Made by a program: the position numbers and the translations under genes. A DNA stretch of 39,172 nt from Acidobacteriota bacterium (lineage in GTDB: Bacteria > Acidobacteriota > Thermoanaerobaculia > Multivoradales > JAHZIX01), in assembly GCA_034211275.1 (NCBI GenBank), contig JAXHTF010000044.1, positions 1 through 39,172 of the forward strand. Reading direction: 5' to 3'. The number at the start of each line of letters is the position of its first letter. Position 1 is the stretch's first letter. This document shows positions 8,194-16,077 of this stretch, in pieces. The notes under the pieces were generated by a model, which did no database searches, was not told where the DNA came from, and worked only from the letters and a program-made list of their open reading frames with translations.

Positions 8194-8687
8194 CCCGATT
8201 GTTGATTTCTCCGCGCCACCTCCAGGCCGCCGAGCTCCATGCCGCCGCTACCTATCCGGAGGAATGCTGCGGCATTCTCATCGGCCGCCCTCTGGATCCC
8301 GAGGAGCACGGCGAGGAAGGGGCCCTGGTGGAGCGCATCCTCTCCGCCCAGAACGCCCGCGACGAGAGCCGCGGCAACCGCTACCTCATCGAGCCGGAAA
8401 CCGTCCTCGCTGCTCACAAGGAAGCGCGGGCCGCCAAGCTCGACGTGGTGGGCTACTACCACTCCCATCCCGACCACCCTGCGGAACCCAGCGAGTTCGA
8501 CCGCGAGCACGCGTGGCCGGGCTACAGTTATCTCATCGTCTCGGTGCGGAAGGGCCAGGTGGCGGAGAGCCGCAGCTGGCGTCTGCGGGATGATCGAGAA
8601 CGCTTTGACGAAGAGACCGTCGACCCGGCCCTCGGCGCTTCCGCCGCCGTCGCCGCCGGTCACGGAAAAACCAAGAAGAGGTCCTGA
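8190..8687 (+). CDS. mec: JAMM/MPN+ metalloprotease (Mec/QbsD-like)
   Basis: A 165-aa zinc isopeptidase-like protein of the JAB1/MPN/Mov34 family. The JAMM set is complete: catalytic Glu24 or Glu25 (Y-P-E-E-C-C-G), the zinc histidines in H-S-H-P-D (His91, His93), Ser101 and Asp104 (P-S-E-F-D). Known relatives cut after the Gly-Gly of small sulfur carriers: Mec+ releases cysteine from CysO-cysteine in Mycobacterium, and QbsD trims a two-residue tail from QbsE in Pseudomonas. It sits between the cysteine synthase (4-base overlap) and the carrier (4-base gap), so the carrier is its expected substrate. The last ~20 residues are a low-complexity tail. Confidence 0.88.
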   Translation: MTRLLISPRHLQAAELHAAATYPEECCGILIGRPLDPEEHGEEGALVERILSAQNARDESRGNRYLIEPETVLAAHKEARAAKLDVVGYYHSHPDHPAEPSEFDREHAWPGYSYLIVSVRKGQVAESRSWRLRDDRERFDEETVDPALGASAAVAAGHGKTKKRS

Positions 8688-8691
8688 GATC

Positions 8692-8973
8692 ATGAGCGTC
8701 ACCGTCCAGATCCCCACTCCCCTGCGCCGGTTCACCGACGACCGGGCCGAGGTCGAGCTCGAAGGCACCACCGTCGGCGCGGTGCTCAACGCTCTGATCC
8801 AGCGCTACGGCTCCCTCGAGCGCCACCTCTACCAGGACGGCAAGCTGCGCAGCTTCGTCAACATTTTCCTCGGTGACGAGGACGTCCGTCACCTCGACGG
8901 CGAGGCGACGCCAGTGGCCGACGGAGACACCCTGACCATCATCCCCGCCATCGCCGGAGGAGGCCCAGAGTGA
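8692..8973 (+). CDS. cysO: ThiS/MoaD-family sulfur carrier protein (CysO-like)
   Basis: A 93-aa ubiquitin-fold carrier that holds sulfur as a C-terminal thiocarboxylate. The fold is recognisable from V-Q-I-P-T-P-L-R-R-F at the N terminus, the helix T-V-G-A-V-L-N-A-L, and the end V-A-D-G-D-T-L-T-I-I-P-A-I-A-G-G-G-P-E. Family members are adenylated on a terminal Gly-Gly. Here at least two residues (P-E, or G-P-E) follow it, so the protein must be trimmed before activation. The codons for G-G-G (8961-8969) are also part of the GGAGGAGG ribosome-binding site of the next gene. The neighbouring JAMM protease is the obvious processing enzyme. Confidence 0.88.
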   Translation: MSVTVQIPTPLRRFTDDRAEVELEGTTVGAVLNALIQRYGSLERHLYQDGKLRSFVNIFLGDEDVRHLDGEATPVADGDTLTIIPAIAGGGPE

Positions 8974-10160
8974 GCATTCCCCGCCCCGGATCCGCCGCCG
9001 ACGGGCAGCGCGACCCCCTGTCCCAAGACGAGATCCGCCGCTACAGCCGGCACCTGATCATGCCCGAGGTGGGCGTCGAGGGGCAGCAGCGGCTGAAGCA
9101 CGCCAAGGTCCTGATGATCGGCGCCGGAGGCCTCGGCTCGCCCCTCGGCCTGTACCTCGCCGCCGCCGGCGTCGGCACCCTCGGCCTGGTGGATTTCGAC
9201 GTGGTGGACGAGTCCAACCTGCAGCGCCAGGTGCTCTACGGCCAGAGCGACGTCGGCCGCCCGAAGGTCGAGGCCGCCCTCGCCCGCCTGCGGGAGGTCA
9301 ACCCCCACATCGAGCTCATCGGCCACGAAACCCGCCTCGATTCGGGCAACGCCCTGGAGCTCTTCGAGCCCTACGACGTGGTGGTGGACGGCACCGACAA
9401 CTTCGCCACCCGCTATCTGGTCAACGACGCCTGCGTCCTCGCCGGAAAGCCCAACGTCTACGGCTCGATCTTTCGCTTCGAAGGCCAGGTGTCGATCTTT
9501 TGGGGCGCCCACGGCCCCTGCTACCGCTGCATCTTCCCCGAGCCGCCGCCCCCGGGCCTGGTGCCCTCCTGCGCCGAGGGCGGCGTCCTCGGCGTCTTGC
9601 CGGGCATCATCGGCGCCCTCCAGGCCGCCGAGGTGGTCAAGCTGATCATCGGTCAGGGCGACACCATGCTCGGCCGCCTGCTGCTCTTCGACGCCCTGCG
9701 CATGGGCTTCCGGGAGCTCAAGCTGAAGAAGGATCCGGCGTGCCCCGTTTGCTCCGACAACCCCACCCAGACCACCCTCATCGACTACGAGGAATTCTGC
9801 GGCGTCCCCGGTGCCGAAGAGGAGCCGGCGGAGGATCCGGAGGGCCTCAACATCGACGTCCAGACCTTGAAGCGCTGGCTCGACAACGGCCGCCCGGTGA
9901 CCGTGGTGGACGTGCGCACGCCCCAGGAATGGGAGATCGCCCGCATCGAAGGCGCCCGCCACATCCCCCTCCAGGAGCTCCCCGAGCGCTTCCACGAGCT
10001 CGACCCCGCCGACCCCGTCGTCCTCCAATGCCACCACGGTCCCCGCTCCACCCAGGCCACCCACTTCCTGCGCACCCAAGGCTTCGCAAAGGCCTGGAAC
10101 CTCGCCGGCGGCATCCACGCCTGGAGCCTGCAGATCGATTCGTCGGTGCCGCAGTATTGA
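8970..10160 (+). CDS. moeZ: Sulfur-carrier adenylyltransferase/sulfurtransferase, ThiF-rhodanese fusion (MoeZ-like)
   Basis: A 396-aa enzyme that adenylates the C-terminal glycine of the sulfur carrier and then exchanges AMP for sulfur. Residues ~20-265 are the E1/ThiF domain: R-Y-S-R-H-L-I-M-P-E-V-G, the ATP loop G-A-G-G-L-G-S from residue 51, D-x-V-x-x-S-N-L-Q-R-Q, and two zinc Cys pairs (C-Y-R-C and C-P-V-C). Residues ~290-390 are a rhodanese domain with catalytic Cys354 in Q-C-H-H-G-P-R-S. It starts at GTG 8970 overlapping the carrier's stop, with GGAGGAGG about six bases upstream. It completes the four-gene cysteine module. Confidence 0.92.
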   Translation: MSIPRPGSAADGQRDPLSQDEIRRYSRHLIMPEVGVEGQQRLKHAKVLMIGAGGLGSPLGLYLAAAGVGTLGLVDFDVVDESNLQRQVLYGQSDVGRPKVEAALARLREVNPHIELIGHETRLDSGNALELFEPYDVVVDGTDNFATRYLVNDACVLAGKPNVYGSIFRFEGQVSIFWGAHGPCYRCIFPEPPPPGLVPSCAEGGVLGVLPGIIGALQAAEVVKLIIGQGDTMLGRLLLFDALRMGFRELKLKKDPACPVCSDNPTQTTLIDYEEFCGVPGAEEEPAEDPEGLNIDVQTLKRWLDNGRPVTVVDVRTPQEWEIARIEGARHIPLQELPERFHELDPADPVVLQCHHGPRSTQATHFLRTQGFAKAWNLAGGIHAWSLQIDSSVPQY

Positions 10161-10273
10161 CGAGCTGAAGCCCAGACGGACCGCAGCCTCATGCTAGAGC
10201 AGCCGGCCCCGGAAACGAGGCTGGAGCTCACCCCGCCCCACCCAAACGGGTAGCCCGCCTACCCGCAGGAGCA

Positions 10274-10302
10274 TTGCACAAATTCCTCTCCGGCCCTAGT
10301 TT
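10274..10302 (+). promoter_or_regulatory. Candidate sigma-70-type promoter for the bc/HAO/Nap operon
   Basis: TTGCAC (10274-10279), a 17-bp spacer, and TAGTTT (10297-10302) fit the vegetative consensus moderately. It lies 30 bp before the Rieske start and in the only sizeable gap (171 bp) upstream of the operon. No operator is obvious. Confidence 0.4.
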
Positions 10303-10331
10303 TGTCCAGATTTCACCCGTAAGGAGTGACC

Positions 10332-10940
10332 ATGGACAAAGTGGAAGAGACGCGGGCTCCGGAGTCGGAGCGCCGCGAGGCGTTGGGTTGGCTGTCGAGA
10401 ATCGGCATGGTGGTGGGGCTGACGGCGGCCTATGGAACGCTGGCGGCGTTCATGGGGCGGTTTCTCTTTCCGGCCCGGCCGCCGGCCAAGGGGTGGATGT
10501 ACGTCTCCGACCTTGGGAGGATGCCGAAGGAAGGGGCTTTGCGTTACCGCACTCCGGGAGGAGCGACGGTCAACATCGCCCGCCAGGGAGAGGGAAGGAC
10601 CGCCCAAAGCTTCATCGCCCTCTCCAGCACCTGTCCGCACCTGGGCTGCCAGGTGCACTGGGAGCCGCACAACGACCGCTTCTTTTGTCCCTGTCATAAC
10701 GGCGTCTTCAATCCCGCCGGCGAGCCCGTCGAAGGACCGCCGGCGGATGCCGGGCAGGCTCTGCCCAAATATCCCCTGAAGGTCGAAAACGACCTACTCT
10801 TCATCGAGGTGTCCCTGGACGAGCTGGCCCAGGGACCGGGAGAAATCCTGGACGAGGTCCCCGCCGGTCCCCGCGGGCCGGGGCACGATCCCTGCCTGTG
10901 CGGGGAGGGCATTCTGCGCTTCGGCGACCGGGGGGCGTGA
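10332..10940 (+). CDS. Rieske [2Fe-2S] protein of a bc-type quinol oxidase complex
   Basis: A 202-aa membrane-anchored iron-sulfur protein. Residues ~17-42 form one N-terminal helix; the Rieske fold carries both cluster loops, C-P-H-L-G-C and C-P-C-H-N-G-V-F. It takes one electron from quinol at the Qo site of the adjacent cytochrome b and passes it to a cytochrome c. AAGGAG at 10321-10326 supports ATG 10332 rather than the in-frame GTG at 10326. The C-terminal ~25 residues, after the usual domain end, contain an extra C-L-C pair (H-D-P-C-L-C-G-E-G); I know no role for this. No cytochrome c1 gene follows, so the octaheme cytochrome may be the electron acceptor. Confidence 0.9.
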   Translation: MDKVEETRAPESERREALGWLSRIGMVVGLTAAYGTLAAFMGRFLFPARPPAKGWMYVSDLGRMPKEGALRYRTPGGATVNIARQGEGRTAQSFIALSSTCPHLGCQVHWEPHNDRFFCPCHNGVFNPAGEPVEGPPADAGQALPKYPLKVENDLLFIEVSLDELAQGPGEILDEVPAGPRGPGHDPCLCGEGILRFGDRGA

Positions 10941-10944
10941 AGCT

Positions 10945-11991
10945 TTGAGCCTCGTCACCTGGGTCCAGGAGCGGCTGCCCGTCTCCGGGGAGAATCTGCG
11001 GGAGCTCACCAACGAGCCGGTTCCCAACCATCTCAAGCGTTGGTGGTTCGCCCTCGGCGGCACTCCGGCCTACCTCTTCGTGGTACAGGTGGTCACCGGC
11101 ATCCTGCTCGCCTTCTATTACCAGCCATCCCCGGACACCGCCTACGAGTCGGTGCGCTTCATCACCGAGGACGCCGCCTACGGCTGGCTTTTGCGGGGCC
11201 TGCACCGCTGGGGCGCCACCTTCATGGTGGCCGCGGTGATCCTGCACCAGATGCGGGTCTACTTCACCGGCGCCTACCGCAAGCCGCGGGAGATCAATTG
11301 GATGGTGGGCATGTGCCTGCTGCTGTGCACCCTGATGCTGGGCTTCACCGGCTATTGCTTGGTCTACGAGCAACTGAGCTATTGGGGCGCCGCGGTGGGT
11401 GCCAACATCGCCGGCGGCGTGCCCCTGGTAGGCGGCTTCTTCAAGACGCTGCTGCTGGGCGGCGAAGGCTACAACGACAACACCCTGTCGCGCTTCTATG
11501 TGCTCCACGCCGCGGTGCTGCCCACGCTGCTGACCCTGCTGGTCATCGTGCACATCGCCATCATCCGTATCCAAGGCGTGACCGAGTTTGAGTTCGAGGA
11601 CGAGCCGGAGGACAAGCCCAAGACCTTCAACTTCTTCCCCGATCACCTCTACAGCGAGCTGATGGTGGGGCTGGTGCTGATGATCCTGCTCACCGCCCTG
11701 GCGTGCATCTATCCCGCCACGCTGGGTCCCAAGGCGGACCCCCTCACGACACCGGAAGTGATCAAGCCGGAGTGGTTCTTCTACGTCGCTTTCCGCTGGC
11801 TCAAGCTCTTCTCCGGCACCGTCGCCATCGTCTCCACCGGTTTCATCGTCTTCATCATGTTCACCTGGCCGTTCATCGACCGCTGGTTCCGCCGGAAAAC
11901 CCGCTTTGCGGAAGCCAGCGTATGGATCGGCATCGTAGGAGCGTTGCTGATCATCGCACTGACGGTCTGGGAAGCGTTGGTGGCCCATTGA
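10945..11991 (+). CDS. Cytochrome b (b6/subunit IV fused type)
   Basis: A 348-aa polytopic diheme cytochrome b, four bases after the Rieske gene and starting with TTG. The two b-heme histidine pairs are visible: H-R-W-G-A-T-F-M-V-A-A-V-I-L-H in helix B and L-H-A-A-V-L-P-T-L-L-T-L-L-V-I-V-H in helix D. The Qo-site motif is P-E-W-F, with the key Glu kept but Phe where most relatives have Tyr. Both the b6-like N-terminal half and the subunit IV-like C-terminal half are present in one chain. Together with the Rieske protein it forms a quinol-oxidising core that would feed the downstream periplasmic cytochromes and NapA. Confidence 0.92.
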   Translation: MSLVTWVQERLPVSGENLRELTNEPVPNHLKRWWFALGGTPAYLFVVQVVTGILLAFYYQPSPDTAYESVRFITEDAAYGWLLRGLHRWGATFMVAAVILHQMRVYFTGAYRKPREINWMVGMCLLLCTLMLGFTGYCLVYEQLSYWGAAVGANIAGGVPLVGGFFKTLLLGGEGYNDNTLSRFYVLHAAVLPTLLTLLVIVHIAIIRIQGVTEFEFEDEPEDKPKTFNFFPDHLYSELMVGLVLMILLTALACIYPATLGPKADPLTTPEVIKPEWFFYVAFRWLKLFSGTVAIVSTGFIVFIMFTWPFIDRWFRRKTRFAEASVWIGIVGALLIIALTVWEALVAH

Positions 11992-12058
11992 GCGCGACGA
12001 CCGATAGCTCAGTGACCCCCTCGCCCCGCCCCCGGCAGATCATCCCAGAGGAGCCCGC

Positions 12059-13705
12059 ATGACCCTCGAGCAAAAGCGCATCGTCATCGCCGTCCTGGCC
12101 TTCTTGTTTCTGGCCTCGCTGATCCTGGTGCAGAAGCTCGAGGTCAGCCGGCGGGCCCAGGAGGCCGGGCTGGAGGCGCATCCCGTCGCGGTGCCCGCCA
12201 ACTCCAAGGCCTGTGTCGACTGCCACGTGCAGAGCAATCCGGGGATCATCGCCCACTGGAAGGGCAGCACCCACGCCGCCTCCGGCGTCGGCTGCGTCGA
12301 GTGCCATGCGGCGGAGCAGGACGACGCCGACGTCTTCACCCATTACGGCGCCGCCATCGCCACGGTGGTGACACCACGGGACTGCAGCCGCTGTCACCGC
12401 GAGGTGGCGGAGGAGTTCGAGCGCAGCCACCACGCCGCCGGCGGCAACATCCTGGCCTCGCTGGACAACTTCCTGGCGGAAACGGTAGAGGGAGCCCGAC
12501 AGCCCTTCAACCCCCACTCGCCGACCCCCGGCAAGGCGGTGGACATGGTCAACGGCACCGCCAGCGCATTCTCCGGGTGTCAGCAGTGCCACGGCTCCAA
12601 GATCGCCCTGCTAGGCACCGACGGCGCCATGATCACCGTCGACGATCTGCAGCCCGACGCCAACGGCAAGCCCACCAATCAGGAAGCGGTGGCGCGCATC
12701 GTCAAGGACGACCGCGGCCGGCCCCTCTTCCATTCGGGCACCTGGCCCAACACCGGCATCGGTCGCCTCAACCTGGACGGTTCCCGGGGCTCCTGCAGCG
12801 CCTGCCACAGCCGTCACGACTTCTCTCCCCGCCGCGCCCGGCAGCCGGAGAATTGCGGCAAATGCCACCTCGGGCCGGACCATCCCCAAAAGGAGATCTT
12901 CGAAGAGTCGAAGCACGGTGTCGCCTACCGCGACCTGCGGGACGAGATGGATCTGGACGGCGAGAGCTGGGTGCTCGGGGAGGATTACTCCCAGGCTCCC
13001 ACCTGCGCCACGTGTCATATGTCCGGCCACAGTCGCAACGGCGGCAAGATCACCCACGATCCCGGTGAGCGCATCTCCTGGACCAACCGGCCGCCGGTGA
13101 GTCTGGTGATGGACACGGACATCAACGGCGACATCGTCAAGGCCATCGATCCGACGGAGCGGCGGGCCCTCATCGTCGACACCGCCGAGGCCAAGCGCAC
13201 GCGCATGAAGGAAGTGTGCTCCCACTGCCACACCCCGGACTACGTCAACTCCTTCTACCGGCAGTACGACGACCTGGTGATCCTCTACAACGAGAAATTC
13301 GCCAAGCCCGGCCAGGCCATCATCGCCGCCCTGCGGGACGAAGGCCTGATCACGCCGACCCAATTCGACGAAGAGATCGAGTGGATCTGGTTCTACCTCT
13401 GGCACCACGAGGGCCGCCGCGCCCGCCATGGCGCCTCCATGATGGCGCCGGATTACACCCATTGGCACGGCATGTTCGAGGTCGCGGAACGCTTCTATAT
13501 GGAGCTCATCCCCGCCGCCCGGGAGCTCGTGGACCACGGCCGGGAGGAGGGCAACCGCGCCGGTGCCCGCCGGGTGGAAGAGGTGGTGGACGAGATCCTG
13601 GCGCGCCCGGAGCACGAGTGGTTCGAGCAGGGTGCGGCGGAGGAGATGGCCGCCATCCGCAAGGCCATGGAGGAGCGCTACGGACAGGGAGGAGAGAAAC
13701 CATGA
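12059..13705 (+). CDS. Octaheme c-type cytochrome, hydroxylamine oxidoreductase (HAO) family
   Basis: A 548-aa periplasmic protein held by an N-terminal helix (residues ~7-26). It has exactly eight C-x-x-C-H sites, at Cys52, 79, 109, 174, 246, 266, 316 and 387, and no C-x-x-C-K, which excludes NrfA- and Onr-type nitrite reductases. The C-terminal part has HAO-family segments: L-W-H-H-E-G-R-R-A-R-H-G and P-D-Y-T-H-W-H-G (Tyr466). HAO-family enzymes oxidise hydroxylamine or hydrazine, or in epsilonproteobacteria are thought to reduce nitrite or hydroxylamine. Its place between cytochrome b and NapA suggests it takes electrons from the bc core and acts on the nitrite NapA makes. Direction of catalysis is inference. 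GAGGAG precedes ATG 12059. Confidence 0.9.
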   Translation: MTLEQKRIVIAVLAFLFLASLILVQKLEVSRRAQEAGLEAHPVAVPANSKACVDCHVQSNPGIIAHWKGSTHAASGVGCVECHAAEQDDADVFTHYGAAIATVVTPRDCSRCHREVAEEFERSHHAAGGNILASLDNFLAETVEGARQPFNPHSPTPGKAVDMVNGTASAFSGCQQCHGSKIALLGTDGAMITVDDLQPDANGKPTNQEAVARIVKDDRGRPLFHSGTWPNTGIGRLNLDGSRGSCSACHSRHDFSPRRARQPENCGKCHLGPDHPQKEIFEESKHGVAYRDLRDEMDLDGESWVLGEDYSQAPTCATCHMSGHSRNGGKITHDPGERISWTNRPPVSLVMDTDINGDIVKAIDPTERRALIVDTAEAKRTRMKEVCSHCHTPDYVNSFYRQYDDLVILYNEKFAKPGQAIIAALRDEGLITPTQFDEEIEWIWFYLWHHEGRRARHGASMMAPDYTHWHGMFEVAERFYMELIPAARELVDHGREEGNRAGARRVEEVVDEILARPEHEWFEQGAAEEMAAIRKAMEERYGQGGEKP

Positions 13706-16077
13706 GCCAGGACCGCAAGCTTTCCGCCGGCCTCGACCGGCGGACCTTCTTCAAGATACTAGGAACCGGCGGCACCGCCGTCGCATTCTCCTGCGGCGAC
13801 CGGGAAAAGGCCGAGCGCCTAGCGGAAGACGACACCGCCGTCCGCGACGCCGACCTGAGCTGGGGCAAGGCCCCCTGCCGCTTCTGCGGCACCGGCTGTG
13901 GCGTCGAGGTGGGAGTCCAAGAAGGCCGCGTGATGGCGGTACGGGGAGACGCGGCGAGCCCGGTGAACCGGGGCCTGCTGTGCGTCAAGGGCTACCACCT
14001 GCCGGCCTTCCTCTACGGTGAGGATCGTCTGACCCGCCCTCTGCGCCGGCACCCCGATGGCCGGGAAGAGCACATCTCCTGGGACGAGGCCCTGGACCTC
14101 ATCGCCGCCGAGTACAGCAAGGCCTTAGAAGAAAAGGGACCCGAGGGGGTCGGAGTCTACGGCTCCGGTCAGTGGACGGTCTTCGACGGCTACACCGCCC
14201 TCAAATGGGTCAAGGGCGGCATGCGCTCGAACAACCTGGATCCCAACGCCCGGCTGTGCATGGCCAGCGCCGTCGCCGGCTTCATGACCCAATTCCAATC
14301 CGACGAGCCCATGGGCTGCTACGAGGACTTCGAGGCCGGCGACGACTTCGTGCTGTGGGGCAACAACATGGCGGAAATGCACCCGGTGCTCTACAGTCGC
14401 ATCCTGGAGCACAAACGCCTCGACCCCAACGTGCGTATCGTCGACATCGGCACCCGGCGCACTCCCACCACCGAATACGCCGACCTCTACGTGGAGATCC
14501 GCCCCGGCAGCGACCTGGCCCTGGCCAACGGCCTTCTGCACCTGCTGGTGGAAAACGGCCGAGTCAACCGGAGCTTCGTGGACGAGAACGTGGTCTTCCG
14601 CCGCGGCATCGAGGACCTGGAGGAGATCGGCTACGGCTGCTACGGCGAGCAGGCGGAACGCTACACCTTCAAGGACCAGCCGCAGGAGAGCTCCCTGGCG
14701 GAGCTCCGCTCTTTCCTCCAGGACTATCGCCCTGCGCGGGTAGCGGAGCTCACCGGCGTGCCGGAGCCGCAGATCCACGCTCTCGCGGAGCTCTACGGCG
14801 ATCCCCGCCGGGGCACCGTCAGCCTGTGGTGCATGGGGGTCAACCAGCACACCCGCGGCACCTGGATGAACAACCTGATCACCGATCTGCACCTGATCAC
14901 CGGCAAGATCGGCCGCCCCGGCGCCAACCCCCTGAGCCTCACCGGCCAGCCCTCCGCCTGCGGCACCGCCCGGGAGGTGGGAACCCTCGCCAACCGGCTA
15001 CCCGCCGACATGGTGGTGACCAAGGAGGAGCACCGGCAGAAGGCCGAGGAGATCTGGGGGCTGGAGCCGGGAACCATCAACCCCAAGCCCGGGTACCACG
15101 CGGTGGATATGTTCCGTGCCTTCCAGCGCGGTGACCTCCAGGCCCTGTGGGTCCAGACCACCAACCCGTGGGTCAGCCTGCCGAACCTGCACCGCTTCGA
15201 GCGGCGCCCCGGGGACGGGCGCTTCCTGGTGGTTTCGGACATCTACCCCACCCCCACCACCGCCGCCGCCGACCTGGTGCTCCCCGCCGCCGCCTGGGTT
15301 GAGCGGGAAGGAGTCTTCGGCAACACCGAGCGGCGCACCCAGCAGTGGAACCAGTTGGTGCCCCCTCCCGGCGAGGCCAAGGAGGACGCCTGGCAGATGA
15401 TCCAGGTGGCCCAGCGCATGGGAATGGAGCACCTCTTCCCCTGGTCCGAGGACGACTGGCACGAGCCCATGTTCGAGGAGTACCGACGCTTCACCCTGGG
15501 AGTGGGCAAGGATCTGGCCAGCTACCAGCAACTGAAGGAAACCCGCGGGCTGCGCTGGCCGGTGGTGGACGGCAAGGAAACCCCCTACCGCTACACCGCC
15601 GGCTACGACCCGTATGTGAAGAAAGATTCCGGCGTCCACTTCTACAAGGCCAAAGGCTATGGCGAGAAGGCCGCCTTCTGGCTGCGCCCCTACCACCCGC
15701 CGGCGGAAGTGCCCGACGACGAGTACCCCTTCTGGCTCAGCACCGGCCGCATCCTGGAGCATTGGCACACCGGCTCCATGACCCGGCGGGTGCGCCAGCT
15801 GCACCAGGCGGCACCGCAGGCCTACGCCGAGCTCAACCGCGCCGACGCCGCCGAGATGGGCATCCAGGGGGGCGACCGCATCCGGCTGATCAGCCGCCGC
15901 GGAGAAATGGAGCTCACCGCCCAGATCGACGGCCGCGGAAAGCCACCCCGAGGCTCGGTCTTCGTACCTTTCTTTGACGAGTCGAAGCGCATCAACGAAC
16001 TAACCTTGGACGCCATGGACAACATCAGCAAGGAGCCGGACTACAAGAAGTGCGCCGTGCGGGTGGAGCGGGCGTGA
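13702..16077 (+). CDS. napA: Periplasmic nitrate reductase catalytic subunit
   Basis: A 791-aa bis-MGD molybdoenzyme that reduces nitrate to nitrite. A Tat signal (D-R-R-T-F-F-K-I-L-G) is followed by the [4Fe-4S] site Cys59-x2-Cys62-x3-Cys66-x27-Cys94. The molybdenum ligand is Cys186 in N-A-R-L-C-M-A-S-A-V-A-G-F, followed by the NapA-specific D-E-P-M-G-C-Y-E-D-F-E-A and G-N-N-M-A-E-M-H-P-V-L. The C-terminal dinucleotide-binding domain (about 670-790) is complete. The start overlaps the HAO-family stop (ATGA), with GGAGAG upstream; the longer open frame back to 13216 is a shadow of that gene. NapC, NapD, NapF and NapGH are absent nearby, so electrons probably come from the Rieske/b core. Confidence 0.93.
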   Translation: MSQDRKLSAGLDRRTFFKILGTGGTAVAFSCGDREKAERLAEDDTAVRDADLSWGKAPCRFCGTGCGVEVGVQEGRVMAVRGDAASPVNRGLLCVKGYHLPAFLYGEDRLTRPLRRHPDGREEHISWDEALDLIAAEYSKALEEKGPEGVGVYGSGQWTVFDGYTALKWVKGGMRSNNLDPNARLCMASAVAGFMTQFQSDEPMGCYEDFEAGDDFVLWGNNMAEMHPVLYSRILEHKRLDPNVRIVDIGTRRTPTTEYADLYVEIRPGSDLALANGLLHLLVENGRVNRSFVDENVVFRRGIEDLEEIGYGCYGEQAERYTFKDQPQESSLAELRSFLQDYRPARVAELTGVPEPQIHALAELYGDPRRGTVSLWCMGVNQHTRGTWMNNLITDLHLITGKIGRPGANPLSLTGQPSACGTAREVGTLANRLPADMVVTKEEHRQKAEEIWGLEPGTINPKPGYHAVDMFRAFQRGDLQALWVQTTNPWVSLPNLHRFERRPGDGRFLVVSDIYPTPTTAAADLVLPAAAWVEREGVFGNTERRTQQWNQLVPPPGEAKEDAWQMIQVAQRMGMEHLFPWSEDDWHEPMFEEYRRFTLGVGKDLASYQQLKETRGLRWPVVDGKETPYRYTAGYDPYVKKDSGVHFYKAKGYGEKAAFWLRPYHPPAEVPDDEYPFWLSTGRILEHWHTGSMTRRVRQLHQAAPQAYAELNRADAAEMGIQGGDRIRLISRRGEMELTAQIDGRGKPPRGSVFVPFFDESKRINELTLDAMDNISKEPDYKKCAVRVERA

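Noticed and set aside
13216-13701. N-terminal extension of NapA by 162 codons
   Set aside because: Lies within the octaheme gene in another frame and is Arg/Pro-rich; the Tat signal starts right after ATG 13702.
12059-13705. Octaheme protein as NrfA, Onr or tetrathionate reductase
   Set aside because: Those families carry a Lys-ligated C-x-x-C-K heme; all eight sites here are C-x-x-C-H, and the C-terminal segment is HAO-like.
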